43,391 nucleotides of DNA, taken from an uncultured Prevotella sp. Its GTDB lineage: Bacteria > Bacteroidota > Bacteroidia > Bacteroidales > Bacteroidaceae. The DNA lies in the NCBI GenBank assembly GCA_900553595.1, contig USEC01000017.1:1-43391 (forward strand), read 5' to 3'. Positions 32,512 to 41,923 of this stretch are shown in pieces; position 1 is the first letter of the stretch, and every line of letters begins with the position of its first letter. Made by a program: the position numbers and the translations under genes. The notes under the pieces were generated by a model. That model was not told the DNA's origin. It saw only the letters and a list, made by a program, of their open reading frames with translations, and did not search any database.

Positions 32512-34308
32512 TCAATCTTTCTTTCCTATTGACTTAATCCACTTCAACGGACTTTTCAGAATTTTCTTCAATGTACTCGTATCGCCGGTGGAAGCCGACT
32601 GGACTTCAGGCTTATGTGCATTGGCAGCCGACGGCTTCCTGCCCTGCTGCTGCGGACGACGGCGCTGGTTCTGACGGCGTTGCTGTCCGCGGTTGTTACC
32701 CTGCTTCTGCTGCCCGTTTTCGGTGCGCTTTCCGCTTTCATTCTTTGCCGTGTTTTCGGTATTTGCTGCATCAGCACTTGCCTGTTGCGGCTTGCGCGGA
32801 CGATTGCGGCGCTGCTTGCCGGCATTCTGTCTGCCCTCCTCCGCATTGGCAGGAGCATCACCTTCGGGCTTCTGCTTGGGTGCGTTGTTCTTTGGACGAC
32901 GCTGCTTCTTAGGCCTGTTTTCGGCATTCTGCTGTGGCGCAGAAGCGTTCTCCTGAACAGCTGCGGCGTTGCCCGATGCAGGAACAGCAGTCTCCTGTCG
33001 TTTCTCCTTGGCGTCATTTGTCACGGCAGAAGCATCCTTCGAGCCGCCCTTGACATTCTTCGGTTTGCCACCCTGACGCGGCTGACGCGACTTTCTGCCA
33101 TCACCGCCTCCACGACGCGAACCCGAACGACCGTCACGACGCTTGGACGAAACGGCATTGTAGTCGGGACCGTCGCCAAGACCTTCGGGAAGCGCATTCT
33201 TTTCCACCTCGCGGCCGAGGAACTTCTCAATCTGCTTGAACTGCGAAATCTCGTCCTCGCACACGAAAGTCATTGCCACGCCGTCGCGGTCGGCACGCGC
33301 CGTACGTCCGATGCGGTGGACATAATCCTCCGGGTCGTGCGGCACATCAAAGTTTATCACCATTGCTATGTCGTCGATGTCGATGCCACGGGCGACGATA
33401 TCGGTGGCAACAAGCACATCAATCTGTCCGCTCTTGAACTTGTAGAGAATCTCGTCGCGCTCAGCCTGTTCCAAATCGGAGTGCATTTCGCCAGAGTTTA
33501 TCTTCATCTGCTGCAATGTGCGGTTGATGGTCTTCACCTTCTGCTTCTTGCCGGAGAAGATGATTACACGGTTGAGGTCGCCACGCTTGAATATATCCTT
33601 TATTATTCCAATCTTCTGAGTCTCGTAGCAGATGTAGGCACTCTGCTTTATCTTGTCGGCAGGGCGGCTCACGGCAATCTTCACCTCCACGGGATTCTTG
33701 AGCAGAGTCTTTGCAAGTTCCTCAATCTTCGGAGGCATTGTTGCAGAGAACATGATGGTCTGGCAGGTATCGGGAAGCTTGCTCGCAATCATCTTTATGT
33801 CCTCGGAGAAGCCCATGTCGAGCATACGGTCGGCCTCGTCAAGTACGAAAAAGGAGACTTTACTGAGGTCGGCGGAGCCGAGAGAGATGTGGCTTATGAG
33901 ACGGCCCGGTGTGGCTATCACCACATCGGCACCCATTTCAAAGCTTTTCAGTTCCTGATCGTAACGGTTTCCGTCGTTGCCTCCATACACGGCGACGCTG
34001 CTCACGCCGTCGAGATAATAGCCGAAGCCCTGCATGGCCTGGTCGATTTGCTGCGCAAGTTCGCGCGTCGGACTCATGATAACGCAGTTTATGGCATCGC
34101 GAGGATAGCCTCCGTCATCGAGTTTGCTGAGAATCGGCAGCAGATAAGCGGCAGTCTTGCCCGTTCCAGTCTGTGCTACACCGAGCAGATCGCGTCCCTC
34201 AAGTATGGGGGCGATACATTTTTCCTGAATCGGGGTACACTCGTCGAAGTGCATATCATACAGTGCGTCAAGCACATGGTCGTTGAGTTCTGTTTCGTCG
34301 AAATACAT
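32512..34308 (-). CDS. DEAD-box RNA helicase with long basic tail
   Basis: 598 aa. Helicase core about 1-370: Q motif near FDECTPIQ, Walker A AQTGTGKTA, DEAD in FVLDEADRMLDMGF, SAT in MFSATMP and HRIGRTAR in the second RecA domain. The C-terminal 220 residues are low-complexity, rich in Gln, Asn, Arg, Lys and Pro, and probably bind RNA or favour condensates. It is RhlE-like and may act in ribosome assembly or RNA turnover in cold. A 17-bp palindrome (34343-34359) lies in its leader. Confidence 0.92.
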   Translation of the reverse strand: MYFDETELNDHVLDALYDMHFDECTPIQEKCIAPILEGRDLLGVAQTGTGKTAAYLLPILSKLDDGGYPRDAINCVIMSPTRELAQQIDQAMQGFGYYLDGVSSVAVYGGNDGNRYDQELKSFEMGADVVIATPGRLISHISLGSADLSKVSFFVLDEADRMLDMGFSEDIKMIASKLPDTCQTIMFSATMPPKIEELAKTLLKNPVEVKIAVSRPADKIKQSAYICYETQKIGIIKDIFKRGDLNRVIIFSGKKQKVKTINRTLQQMKINSGEMHSDLEQAERDEILYKFKSGQIDVLVATDIVARGIDIDDIAMVINFDVPHDPEDYVHRIGRTARADRDGVAMTFVCEDEISQFKQIEKFLGREVEKNALPEGLGDGPDYNAVSSKRRDGRSGSRRGGGDGRKSRQPRQGGKPKNVKGGSKDASAVTNDAKEKRQETAVPASGNAAAVQENASAPQQNAENRPKKQRRPKNNAPKQKPEGDAPANAEEGRQNAGKQRRNRPRKPQQASADAANTENTAKNESGKRTENGQQKQGNNRGQQRRQNQRRRPQQQGRKPSAANAHKPEVQSASTGDTSTLKKILKSPLKWIKSIGKKD

Positions 34309-34342
34309 CTTGTGTAATGTTTAATTGTTAATTTTAATTTCA

Positions 34343-34359
34343 GCATGTCTGCGACATGC
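34343..34359 (-). promoter_or_regulatory. Palindrome in the helicase leader
   Basis: GCATGTC-TGC-GACATGC, about 35 bases before the helicase ATG. It can form a 7-bp hairpin with a 3-nt loop in RNA or bind a dimeric protein as DNA. Confidence 0.4.
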
Positions 34360-34470
34360 ACCTTTTGTAAACGTTTGACTGCGGACATCGCTTGTCATGC
34401 CATGCCAACAGCGCACGGATGCCTACCGCACCGAACGGCAGGAGACATACGGCAGATGCCGGACGCGGCA

Positions 34471-35706
34471 TCAGTTGGGAGCCTTTCTGTAACAGAAGTA
34501 AGCCACAATGGCAAAGATGAAGTTTGGAATCCACGCTGCAAGCAGCGGCGGCGTGTTGGCATTGATGGCAAATGTCGATGACACCGTCTGCAACATTATG
34601 TAGCCGAAACTTAGTGCCAGACCTATGCCGAGGTACATTCCCATACCGCCCTTACGCTTGCGTGAAGAGAGCGAGAGTCCGATTGTGGTGAGAATGAACG
34701 ATGCGAACGACGAGGCTATACGCTTGTGATACTCCACCTGATACTGCACCACGTTGCCGCTTCCGCGGTTGATCTGCTTCGAGATGTAGGCTTTCAGCTC
34801 CGGACTCGTGAATGTCTCCTGCTGACCTTTGGAGTAAACGAGGTCGGTAGGCTCCATCTGTATCACCGTGTCGCACTTCATTCCGCTTGTGATATGCTCA
34901 CGCAAGCCGCGCAGTTCGCGTATCTTCCAGTTTGTTATAGTCCAGTGATACTTCGAGTCGGAGATGGTGTCGTACTGCGCTTCGGTTGCCGTAAGATGGC
35001 TGACAAGTTTCTTGTTCTCGAATTTATCGAGCGAAAAGCCATAGCCTCGCTTCACGTTGTTGTCGTAATGCTGTATGTAAGCTATCGTGCCCTTATCCAC
35101 TTGCAGCATCACATTGTCTGCCGATGTGTTCTTTTTCTTGTTCTTGTACATCGACTCGAAGTTCTGGCGCACCACCGTTCCGTGCGGAATGACGTATGCG
35201 GAGAGATAGAACGAGAGTGCGGAGATGAGCACACACGAAATCATGTAAGGCCGCATCAGACGCCTGAACGACACGCCCGCCGCCAGCATGGATATTATTT
35301 CAGAGTTTGCCGCAAGCTTCGTCGTGAAGAAGATGACGGCGATGAAGACAAACAACGGACTGAAAAGGTTGGCGAAGTAAGGCACGAAATTGGCATAATA
35401 GTCGAACACTATCGCCTTGAACGGAGCATGATACTGCGCGAACTTGGCCAGATTCTCGTTCACATCGAAGACGATTGAGATGGAGATAATCAGAACAATG
35501 GAATAGATGTAAGTTCCGATGAACTTCTTGATGATGTATCGGTCGAGACGCTTTATGTAGCGGTTCGGGTTGAGAAAACCCATAAATCCGAACACCCTCT
35601 TCATCCATTGCATGGCAGCAACGAGCCACACGGTGTGCCTTCTTGCCCAGCGTGCGGCGCGGAGGAGCTTATGGTATCGTCTTATCTTTGATATTTTCAT
35701 TTTCAT
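34471..35706 (-). CDS. LptF/LptG-type LPS export permease (YjgP/YjgQ family)
   Basis: 411 aa. The membrane core starts near residue 50 (KRLDRYIIKKFIGTYIYSIVLIISISIVFDV), with helices at about 65-85, 105-130, 330-350, 365-385 and 390-405 and a periplasmic beta domain between them (LTATEAQYDTISDSKYHWTITNWKI). LptF and LptG form the LptB2FG extractor that pulls LPS from the inner membrane. The first about 45 residues are very basic and the true start may be further in (MKRVFG or MGFLNPNRY). It is 43 bases after tgt. Confidence 0.87.
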   Translation of the reverse strand: MKMKISKIRRYHKLLRAARWARRHTVWLVAAMQWMKRVFGFMGFLNPNRYIKRLDRYIIKKFIGTYIYSIVLIISISIVFDVNENLAKFAQYHAPFKAIVFDYYANFVPYFANLFSPLFVFIAVIFFTTKLAANSEIISMLAAGVSFRRLMRPYMISCVLISALSFYLSAYVIPHGTVVRQNFESMYKNKKKNTSADNVMLQVDKGTIAYIQHYDNNVKRGYGFSLDKFENKKLVSHLTATEAQYDTISDSKYHWTITNWKIRELRGLREHITSGMKCDTVIQMEPTDLVYSKGQQETFTSPELKAYISKQINRGSGNVVQYQVEYHKRIASSFASFILTTIGLSLSSRKRKGGMGMYLGIGLALSFGYIMLQTVSSTFAINANTPPLLAAWIPNFIFAIVAYFCYRKAPN

Positions 35707-35748
35707 TATTGACAGAGTCGTGCGACAATGTAGTCATGAACGCCGGCC

Positions 35749-36876
35749 TCAGACACGTTGTCCGAGGCGGTCGATAACGCTTGCCTTCCACTGTACGAAA
35801 TCGCCCTGTTCGATGTGGTGGCGTGCATCGGTGACGAGCCGCAGATAGAAAGCGAGATTGTGGATGCTTGCTATCTGCATGGCAAGGAGTTCCTGCGCCT
35901 TGAAGAGGTGGTGCAGATAAGCCTTGGAGTGTATGCGATCGATGTCGCAACCGTCGGGATCGATGGGCGAGAAGTCCTGTTCCCACTTCTTGTTGCGCAT
36001 GTTCATCGTGCCGTTGTATGTGAACAGCATAGCATTACGGCCGTTACGGGTGGGCATTACACAGTCGAACATATCGACACCGCGCTCTATCGCCTCAAGG
36101 ATGTTCTGCGGAGTGCCCACTCCCATGAGGTAGCGCGGCTTGTCTTTCGGCAGAATCTCGTTCACAACCTCAATCATTTCATACATCACCTCAGTGGGTT
36201 CGCCCACCGCAAGACCTCCGATAGCGTTGCCGTCGGCACCCTTGTCTGCCACAAACTTGGCTGCCTCACGGCGCAAGTCCTTGTATTTGCACCCCTGTAC
36301 TATCGGGAACAGACTCTGATGATGCCCGTACAGCGGCTCAGTCTCATTGAAACGCTTGAAACAGCGGTCGAGCCAGCGTTGCGTCAGAGCCAGACTCTTC
36401 TTGGCGTATGCGTAGTCGCTCTCGCCGGGAGGGCATTCATCGAATGCCATCATTATGTCAGCACCAATGATTCTTTCGGTGTCCATGACGTTTTCCGGAG
36501 TGAATATGTGCTTGGAACCGTCGATGTGCGAGCGGAACTCGCATCCTTCTTCACGCAGTTTGCGTATGCCTGTGAGCGAGAACACCTGAAATCCGCCCGA
36601 ATCGGTGAGTATCGGACGGTCCCATGTGTTGAACTTATGCAGTCCGCCTGCCTTGCGTATGGTGTCAAGTCCCGGCCGTAAGTAGAGGTGATAAGTGTTG
36701 CCGAGGATAATCTGAGCCTTCACCTGTTCGCGAAGTTCGGCGAAATGTACACCTTTCACCGACCCTACCGTGCCTACCGGCATGAAAATCGGGGTCTTTA
36801 TCTGTCCGTGGTCGGTGGTGATGATGCCTGTGCGTGCATCCGAAGCGTTGTCGGTATGTTGCAGTTCAAATGTCAT
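35749..36876 (-). CDS. tgt: tRNA-guanine transglycosylase
   Basis: 375 aa from ATG 36876 (MTFELQHTDNASDARTGII), preferred over 36975, which adds no homology. The active-site Asp is in TDSGGFQVFSLTG, the base-binding region is GGLAVGEP and the second catalytic Asp in MFDCVMPTRNGRNA. The zinc site that reads CxCxxC in E. coli Tgt reads DGCDIDRIHSKAY here, with one Cys only, while the later His (SIHNLAFYL) is kept. Tgt swaps guanine-34 for the queuosine precursor. It follows lon on the same strand. Confidence 0.92.
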   Translation of the reverse strand: MTFELQHTDNASDARTGIITTDHGQIKTPIFMPVGTVGSVKGVHFAELREQVKAQIILGNTYHLYLRPGLDTIRKAGGLHKFNTWDRPILTDSGGFQVFSLTGIRKLREEGCEFRSHIDGSKHIFTPENVMDTERIIGADIMMAFDECPPGESDYAYAKKSLALTQRWLDRCFKRFNETEPLYGHHQSLFPIVQGCKYKDLRREAAKFVADKGADGNAIGGLAVGEPTEVMYEMIEVVNEILPKDKPRYLMGVGTPQNILEAIERGVDMFDCVMPTRNGRNAMLFTYNGTMNMRNKKWEQDFSPIDPDGCDIDRIHSKAYLHHLFKAQELLAMQIASIHNLAFYLRLVTDARHHIEQGDFVQWKASVIDRLGQRV

Positions 36877-36946
36877 CTGTCTTCTTTTTTGTTTGAATTT
36901 CACATGCCCGTGACTTGCTTTCCGACAGCCGGCATGCGGCGGTACG

Positions 36947-36983
36947 GCGGGCGACATATAGGTTTCCCTATGCAACCGCCCGC
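36947..36983 (-). terminator. Possible terminator after lon
   Basis: GCGGGCG (36947-36953) / CGCCCGC (36977-36983) with an inner CATATAGG/CCTATG stem. No T run follows. Confidence 0.35.
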
Positions 36984-37020
36984 TGAAAGCAAGCAGGAGC
37001 GTTTGCGGAACTTCCGCTTT

Positions 37021-39495
37021 TTAGCTTTCCACGACGGGTTTTGCTGTCTCCTCCTCGACACTGAGTCTGACAGGATTATCCACAATCTCGTCCGTAAGAG
37101 CGAAGTCCCACACATCCTGCACGTTCTCAACATAATGGAACTCGACGCCCTTGCGATAGATTTCTGGAATCTCGTCGATGTCCTTTCTGTTGTCACGGCA
37201 CATTACTATATCTGTGATTCCGGCACGCTTTGCTGCCAGAATTTTCTCCTTTATGCCGCCAACGGGCAGCACTTTGCCGCGAAGCGTAATCTCGCCGGTC
37301 ATGGCAGTGTTGCGGCGCACCTTGCGTTGCGTGAGTGCCGAGGCGATGGATGTGGCTATTGTGATACCTGCCGACGGTCCGTCCTTTGGCGTAGCACCTT
37401 CCGGAACGTGTATGTGTATGTTCCACTGGTCGAACACGCGGTAGTCCACTCCGAGGCGGTCGATGTGCGCCTTCACATATTCGAGGGCTATTACCGCCGA
37501 CTCCTTCATCACGTCGCCGAGGTTACCCGTAAGTGTCAGTTTGCCGGCCTTGCCCTTGCTGAGCGATGTCTCGATGAAGAGTATCTCGCCGCCGACACTT
37601 GTCCATGCCAGACCTGTGACTACTCCGGCGTAGGCATTGCCTTGATAAATGTCGCGATAGAACGGCGGTTTGCCCAGAAGGTCCTCTATCTGGTTAGGAG
37701 TTATCTTCTCGCATGGCAGCGTTCCGTCGAGGGCTTTGGCGTAAGCGAGCTTTCGCAGAGCCTTGTTCACCTGTTTCTCAAGCTGTCGGACACCGCTCTC
37801 ACGAGTGTATTGCTCCACGATTTTCTCTATTGCGGGCTTGTTAAACGACGGCTTTTCGCCCTTTTCGTTGAGTCCGCAGTTCTCTATTTCGCGCGGTATG
37901 AGGTGGCGTTTGGCTATTTCTATCTTCTCTTCGGTGATGTATCCGCTCACCTCTATCAGCTCCATACGGTCGAGTAGCGGCCGTGGTATGGTGTTGAGGT
38001 CGTTGGCTGTGGCTATGAAAAGCACCTTGGAGAGGTCGTAGTCCACATCAAGGTAGTTGTCGTGGAACGCGTTGTTCTGCTCCGGGTCGAGCACTTCGAG
38101 CAATGCCGACGATGGGTCGCCATTGACAGTGTTCTGTATCACCTTGTCTATTTCGTCGAGTATGAATACGGGGTTCGACGAACCAGCCTTCTGAATGTTC
38201 TTTATTATGCGTCCCGGCATGGCTCCGACGTATGTGCGCCGGTGTCCGCGTATCTCCGATTCGTCGTGCAGTCCGCCCAGCGACATGCGCACATACTTGC
38301 GTTTCATGGCCGAAGCGATGCTCTTTCCGAGCGATGTCTTGCCCACTCCCGGAGGGCCGTAGAGGCAGATTATGGGCGATTTGAGGTCGCCGCGCAGCTT
38401 CAGGACAGCCATGTATTCGAGTATGCGCTCCTTCACTTTCTCCATGCCGTAGTGGTCGTGGTCGAGTATTCTCTGTGCGCGTTTGAGATCGAGATTGTCC
38501 TTTGTGTATTCGCCCCACGGCAGATTTATCATCGTCTGCAGGTAGTTGAACTGTATGCTGTATTCCGGACTCTGCGGATTGAACATATCGAGCTTGTCGA
38601 GTTCCTTGGCAAACACCTTGCCTATCTCCTCCGGCCAGAGCTTGGTCTTGGCCTTCTCCTCCATTTCCTTGCGCTCGGGCGAGCCCTCGCCGTTGCCCAG
38701 TTCCTCCTTGATGTTCTTTATCTGCTGTTGCAGGAAGTACTCGCGCTGCTGCTCGTCAAGGTCTTCACGCGTCTTGGTGCGTATGGTCTGCTTCAGTTCG
38801 AGCAGCTGCAACTCCTTATGCAGCACCTTCAATGTGCGTATGACGCGCTCGTACATGGAATCGGCTTCGAGCAGTTTTATCTTGTCGTCGATGGAGAACG
38901 GGAGGTTGGTACAGATGAAGTCCACCGATATGATGTCGTTGGAAATGTTGTTGAGAGCAAACTGCGACTCGTCTGGGATGTCCTCGTTCTGGCGTATATA
39001 GTTCACCGCCGTGGAGCGCAGGTCGTCGATAGCCGTCTTGAACTCGCTGTCGTCGGCGTCGGGCATGGCCTCGATGCAGGTCTCCACCTCGCCCATGAGG
39101 AATGGTTTCTCCCTCTCGATGCTCTTCATGCGGCAGCGTCCCAATCCCTGGATGATGGCAGTCACGTTGTTGCCGGGACCCGGCATTTCAAGCACTTTCA
39201 CCAGTTTGGCGAACACACCATATTCATAAAGGTCGTCAATATGCGGCGACTCCACATCCTGATTCTTCTGGCAGAACACCGCAAAGACGGCGTCCGGCAT
39301 CTTGCGCATCTGTTCAAGCAGATTGAGGCTCTGCTGGCGTCCGATGAGAACGGGAGAGATTACGCCTGGAAAAAGAATGATGTTGCGTGTGGCGAGAATG
39401 GGTATTACGCCATCTGTCTCAATGTTGAAGAGTGTTGTCACATCGCCGTCGTAGTCGGCTATCATCTGTATCGATGTACTTGATTTCTTGTTCAT
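37021..39495 (-). CDS. lon: ATP-dependent protease Lon
   Basis: 824 aa. N-terminal substrate-binding domain (about 25-230), coiled region, AAA+ module with Walker A GPPGVGKTSLGKS (about 385) and Walker B FILDEIDKV, then the protease domain with catalytic Ser in DGPSAGITIATS and Lys in GGIKEKIL. It degrades misfolded and regulatory proteins in the cytoplasm. It has a -7 element at 39617-39624. The protein is slightly longer than E. coli Lon (784) mainly in its N-terminal region and Glu-rich tail. Confidence 0.96.
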   Translation of the reverse strand: MNKKSSTSIQMIADYDGDVTTLFNIETDGVIPILATRNIILFPGVISPVLIGRQQSLNLLEQMRKMPDAVFAVFCQKNQDVESPHIDDLYEYGVFAKLVKVLEMPGPGNNVTAIIQGLGRCRMKSIEREKPFLMGEVETCIEAMPDADDSEFKTAIDDLRSTAVNYIRQNEDIPDESQFALNNISNDIISVDFICTNLPFSIDDKIKLLEADSMYERVIRTLKVLHKELQLLELKQTIRTKTREDLDEQQREYFLQQQIKNIKEELGNGEGSPERKEMEEKAKTKLWPEEIGKVFAKELDKLDMFNPQSPEYSIQFNYLQTMINLPWGEYTKDNLDLKRAQRILDHDHYGMEKVKERILEYMAVLKLRGDLKSPIICLYGPPGVGKTSLGKSIASAMKRKYVRMSLGGLHDESEIRGHRRTYVGAMPGRIIKNIQKAGSSNPVFILDEIDKVIQNTVNGDPSSALLEVLDPEQNNAFHDNYLDVDYDLSKVLFIATANDLNTIPRPLLDRMELIEVSGYITEEKIEIAKRHLIPREIENCGLNEKGEKPSFNKPAIEKIVEQYTRESGVRQLEKQVNKALRKLAYAKALDGTLPCEKITPNQIEDLLGKPPFYRDIYQGNAYAGVVTGLAWTSVGGEILFIETSLSKGKAGKLTLTGNLGDVMKESAVIALEYVKAHIDRLGVDYRVFDQWNIHIHVPEGATPKDGPSAGITIATSIASALTQRKVRRNTAMTGEITLRGKVLPVGGIKEKILAAKRAGITDIVMCRDNRKDIDEIPEIYRKGVEFHYVENVQDVWDFALTDEIVDNPVRLSVEEETAKPVVES

Positions 39496-39616
39496 ATATC
39501 GTTATCTGTCCGTCACGCCACGGCATGGCGTGTACTTGCTTCAAAAATATGTTTCTATGCAGTGTCTTCCCGGCGCATCTAAGCCGATAATAACCAATGA
39601 AAGACTATAACCGTGC

Positions 39617-39624
39617 AAAGGTAC
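39617..39624 (-). promoter_or_regulatory. -7 element for lon
   Basis: TACCTTTG on the minus strand; -33 box weak. The leader of about 115 bases has an inverted repeat (GCCACGGCATGGCG, 39518-39531). No heat-shock CIRCE-like repeat is seen. Confidence 0.5.
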
Positions 39625-39696
39625 TGAAAAAAAATAACATATAGGCGTATTTAATAATTATTTAAGTTTTTCCCAACCACAACATACTCTTAAACA

Positions 39697-39777
39697 AAAC
39701 AAGGCTTCTTTACACTTAAAACAAGGCTTCTTTACGACACAAACAAGACTTCTTTTAAGTGCAAAGAAGACTTGTTT
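39697..39777. repeat. Array 3 of 15-bp palindrome-like units in 22-bp register
   Basis: Units start at 39697, 39719, 39741 and 39763: AAACAAGGCTTCTTT twice, AAACAAGACTTCTTT, AAAGAAGACTTGTTT, with 7-base spacers. Units 3 and 4 are each imperfect palindromes but pair with each other except at the centre, which suggests inter-unit pairing. It lies beyond the 3' end of the TrmN6-like gene and upstream of lon. Confidence 0.84.
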
Positions 39778-39840
39778 TAAAACAAGGAAAAACACCATTG
39801 AAAACCAACGAGTTGCAATCACGAAAAAGAAAGAGGAATG

Positions 39841-40542
39841 TCATTTCACATAAAAGTCGTGCGTGAGCGAAGCGTACCATTCCGTGCGACTTCCGTCGGG
39901 GTTCTGCAACACCTCTTCCGAGGAGCAGAACGCCGCCCCACCCTGCTGCCGGAAAGCGAGAAGATAGCGACGGGCGGGTTTGCGGACAGTGGTCTTCACA
40001 GCACAACGGCGTGTGAGCGAGAAGCCGGAGAGACAGGCTTCGCTTACAAACGCCTGCAAGCATTCTGCCGGAATGATGGCACTGAAAACACCGCCATGAG
40101 CGAGAAGACGGCGGACGGAAGCGAAAAGTTCGGCGTAGGGCAAGGCACACGAATGGCGGGCCAAGGCACGGTGGGCGTCGGGAGCAAGAAGGCTATTGAC
40201 GAAGAAGGGGGGATTTGAGACGATGCTGTCGAACCGTTCGGGAACTTCATACTGCTGCACGGCACTCTCAACGACACTGACACGACCGGCAAACGGACTC
40301 GCCGCGGCATTGGCAGAAGCCTGCACACACGCCTCGTGCACGATGTCAAGACCTACGATCTGTGCTCCGGCGAACCGCTGCGCCATCATCAGCGCAATGA
40401 GCCCGGTGCCTGTACCCACATCAAGGATGCGGCTGCCACCCTCCGCCCATGCGCCGAGCAGCACGCCGGCGGTGCCCACTTTCATGGCGCAGGAATCCTG
40501 ATGCACGGTGAACTGCCGGAAAGAGAAGTAGCTGTTTGGCAT
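39841..40542 (-). CDS. TrmN6-like tRNA/DNA adenine-N6 methyltransferase
   Basis: 233 aa from ATG 40542 (MPNSYFSFRQFTVHQDSCAMKVG), which is the normal start of the YfiC/TrmN6 family; a longer frame adds unrelated residues. SAM motif I is DVGTGTGLIALMMAQ and the catalytic motif is SNPPFF. E. coli TrmN6 methylates A37 of tRNA-Val. The C terminus matches the family (SDGSRTEWYASLTHDFYVK-like). It probably has no operon partner: the next genes on the same strand are 115 bases upstream and 345 bases downstream. Confidence 0.87.
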   Translation of the reverse strand: MPNSYFSFRQFTVHQDSCAMKVGTAGVLLGAWAEGGSRILDVGTGTGLIALMMAQRFAGAQIVGLDIVHEACVQASANAAASPFAGRVSVVESAVQQYEVPERFDSIVSNPPFFVNSLLAPDAHRALARHSCALPYAELFASVRRLLAHGGVFSAIIPAECLQAFVSEACLSGFSLTRRCAVKTTVRKPARRYLLAFRQQGGAAFCSSEEVLQNPDGSRTEWYASLTHDFYVK

Positions 40543-40657
40543 TGTCGGTAGAAGTTTGGAATTGATTAAGTTACGCGATTTCCCATGCCGTGGCTGCACG
40601 CCGCATACCGTCACAACGCCACAGGCATCAAGGGCTCTTCAGAACCAAGGCTGAAGC

Positions 40658-41686
40658 CTACAGGTTAAGCTTGCGTTGCAGCACCTTGCTGAGCACCTGT
40701 ATGTGGCGTCCCTGCTTTGAAATGTCCTCACGAATCACGTTTATCTCGTTGAAGAGTTCGGCTGCCGCGCTCTGCAAGGCATTGGGTCTGCGCACGCTGC
40801 GGTCGGCAAACGGATTGACGACGATGTTTATACCGTTCGGCACGAGCTCCACATCAATGTCCTCACCAGTCATGGCAGGGTCGCCGTCGTAGTGTATCGC
40901 GCCCGGCTTGCTGCGGTGAATGTGCAACTTGCGGCACTTGAATGTCTTTATCTTCGAACTCTTGTCGAGCGTCTTGTTGAACATGTCGATGCTTATCTGC
41001 GGCGCCTCGAACACATCGAACGGCTCCATGATTATCACATCCATAAGCCCGTCGCTCATCGACGCCTGCGGCGCTATATAGGCGTTGTTGCCGTATTGCG
41101 ACGCATTGGCGCACGAGATGAGGAACGCCTTGTACTTTATCGTGCCGTTCTCGTCCTGCAGTATGTATGTCTCCGGCTGGTACTTCAAACCCTCGCGCAG
41201 CACATTCTCGACGTATGTTATAGGTCCGCGCTTGCCAGCCTCGGCAAACTTCTGACTCACGAAGGCGTCGAAACCCATGCCGCAAGTGCAGAAGAACGGG
41301 TAACCGTTGATGATGCCGTAGTCAAGTGCGCGTATCTCACACTCGTTGAGCACTTCTATCGCCTTCTTCACATTCATGGGCAGGAGGAGATGGCGCGCCA
41401 ACCCGTTGCCCGAACCGCAGGGGATGATGCCGAGCGCCGTACCGGAATGCACGATGGCACGCGCCACCTCGTTCACGGTGCCGTCGCCGCCAACGGCAAC
41501 GACAATGTCCTTACCCTCGTCCTTGGCTCTGGAAGCAATCTCCGAAGCGTGTCCGGCATACTGCGTGACGACGATTTCGTAGTCGAACTTCTCTTTGTCG
41601 ATAGTGTTTTCTATCAGTCCGGGAATCGCAGCCTTGCTCGATGTGCCGGAATTCAAGTTGATGACGAAAACCGCTTTCTTCTTCAT
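40658..41686 (-). CDS. Diacylglycerol/sphingosine kinase-like lipid kinase
   Basis: 342 aa from ATG 41686 (MKKKAVFVINLNSGTSSK), preferred over 41746. Motifs of the DagK/YegS family: nucleotide-binding VGGDGTVNEVARA and PCGSGNGLARH, and a C-terminal beta domain with HYDGDPAMTGED. The product would phosphorylate a lipid alcohol such as diacylglycerol or a sphingoid base. The gene is divergent from serine palmitoyltransferase, across 237 bases, so a role in sphingolipid metabolism is possible. Confidence 0.87.
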   Translation of the reverse strand: MKKKAVFVINLNSGTSSKAAIPGLIENTIDKEKFDYEIVVTQYAGHASEIASRAKDEGKDIVVAVGGDGTVNEVARAIVHSGTALGIIPCGSGNGLARHLLLPMNVKKAIEVLNECEIRALDYGIINGYPFFCTCGMGFDAFVSQKFAEAGKRGPITYVENVLREGLKYQPETYILQDENGTIKYKAFLISCANASQYGNNAYIAPQASMSDGLMDVIIMEPFDVFEAPQISIDMFNKTLDKSSKIKTFKCRKLHIHRSKPGAIHYDGDPAMTGEDIDVELVPNGINIVVNPFADRSVRRPNALQSAAAELFNEINVIREDISKQGRHIQVLSKVLQRKLNL

Positions 41687-41765
41687 ATAATGTTGTCGAA
41701 TGTATCCACCGAATAGTGTCAGCCCGCCTTCAGAATGCGGAGACACATATAATAAAAACAGATTA

Positions 41766-41773
41766 CAAAGTTA
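41766..41773 (-). promoter_or_regulatory. -7 element for the lipid kinase gene
   Basis: TAACTTTG on the minus strand, about 80 bases before ATG 41686. The -33 box is not evident. Confidence 0.45.
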
Positions 41774-41867
41774 GTAAATTATTGCCGTCCTGCCTATTCA
41801 AGCAATTGAATATTTCCTAAAATGTCAGATTTCTTGGAAAAACCGTTCATATTTGCCATATTTTTTA

Positions 41868-41875
41868 TAACTTTG
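41868..41875 (+). promoter_or_regulatory. -7 element for serine palmitoyltransferase
   Basis: TAACTTTG on the plus strand, 49 bases before the ATG. The same octamer serves the divergent lipid kinase gene. Confidence 0.5.
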
Positions 41876-41923
41876 CACCCTTGAAACAACTTATATTGAG
41901 GTATATACCTATTTTATATTATA

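Noticed and set aside
32614..34317. Long open frames antisense to the helicase (567 aa), Lon (38062-39483, 473 aa), Tgt (36688-37977) and SecA (12443-13195).
   Set aside because: They lie fully opposite well-identified conserved genes and have compositions typical of shadow frames (His, Val, Leu, Arg-rich) with no recognisable domain.
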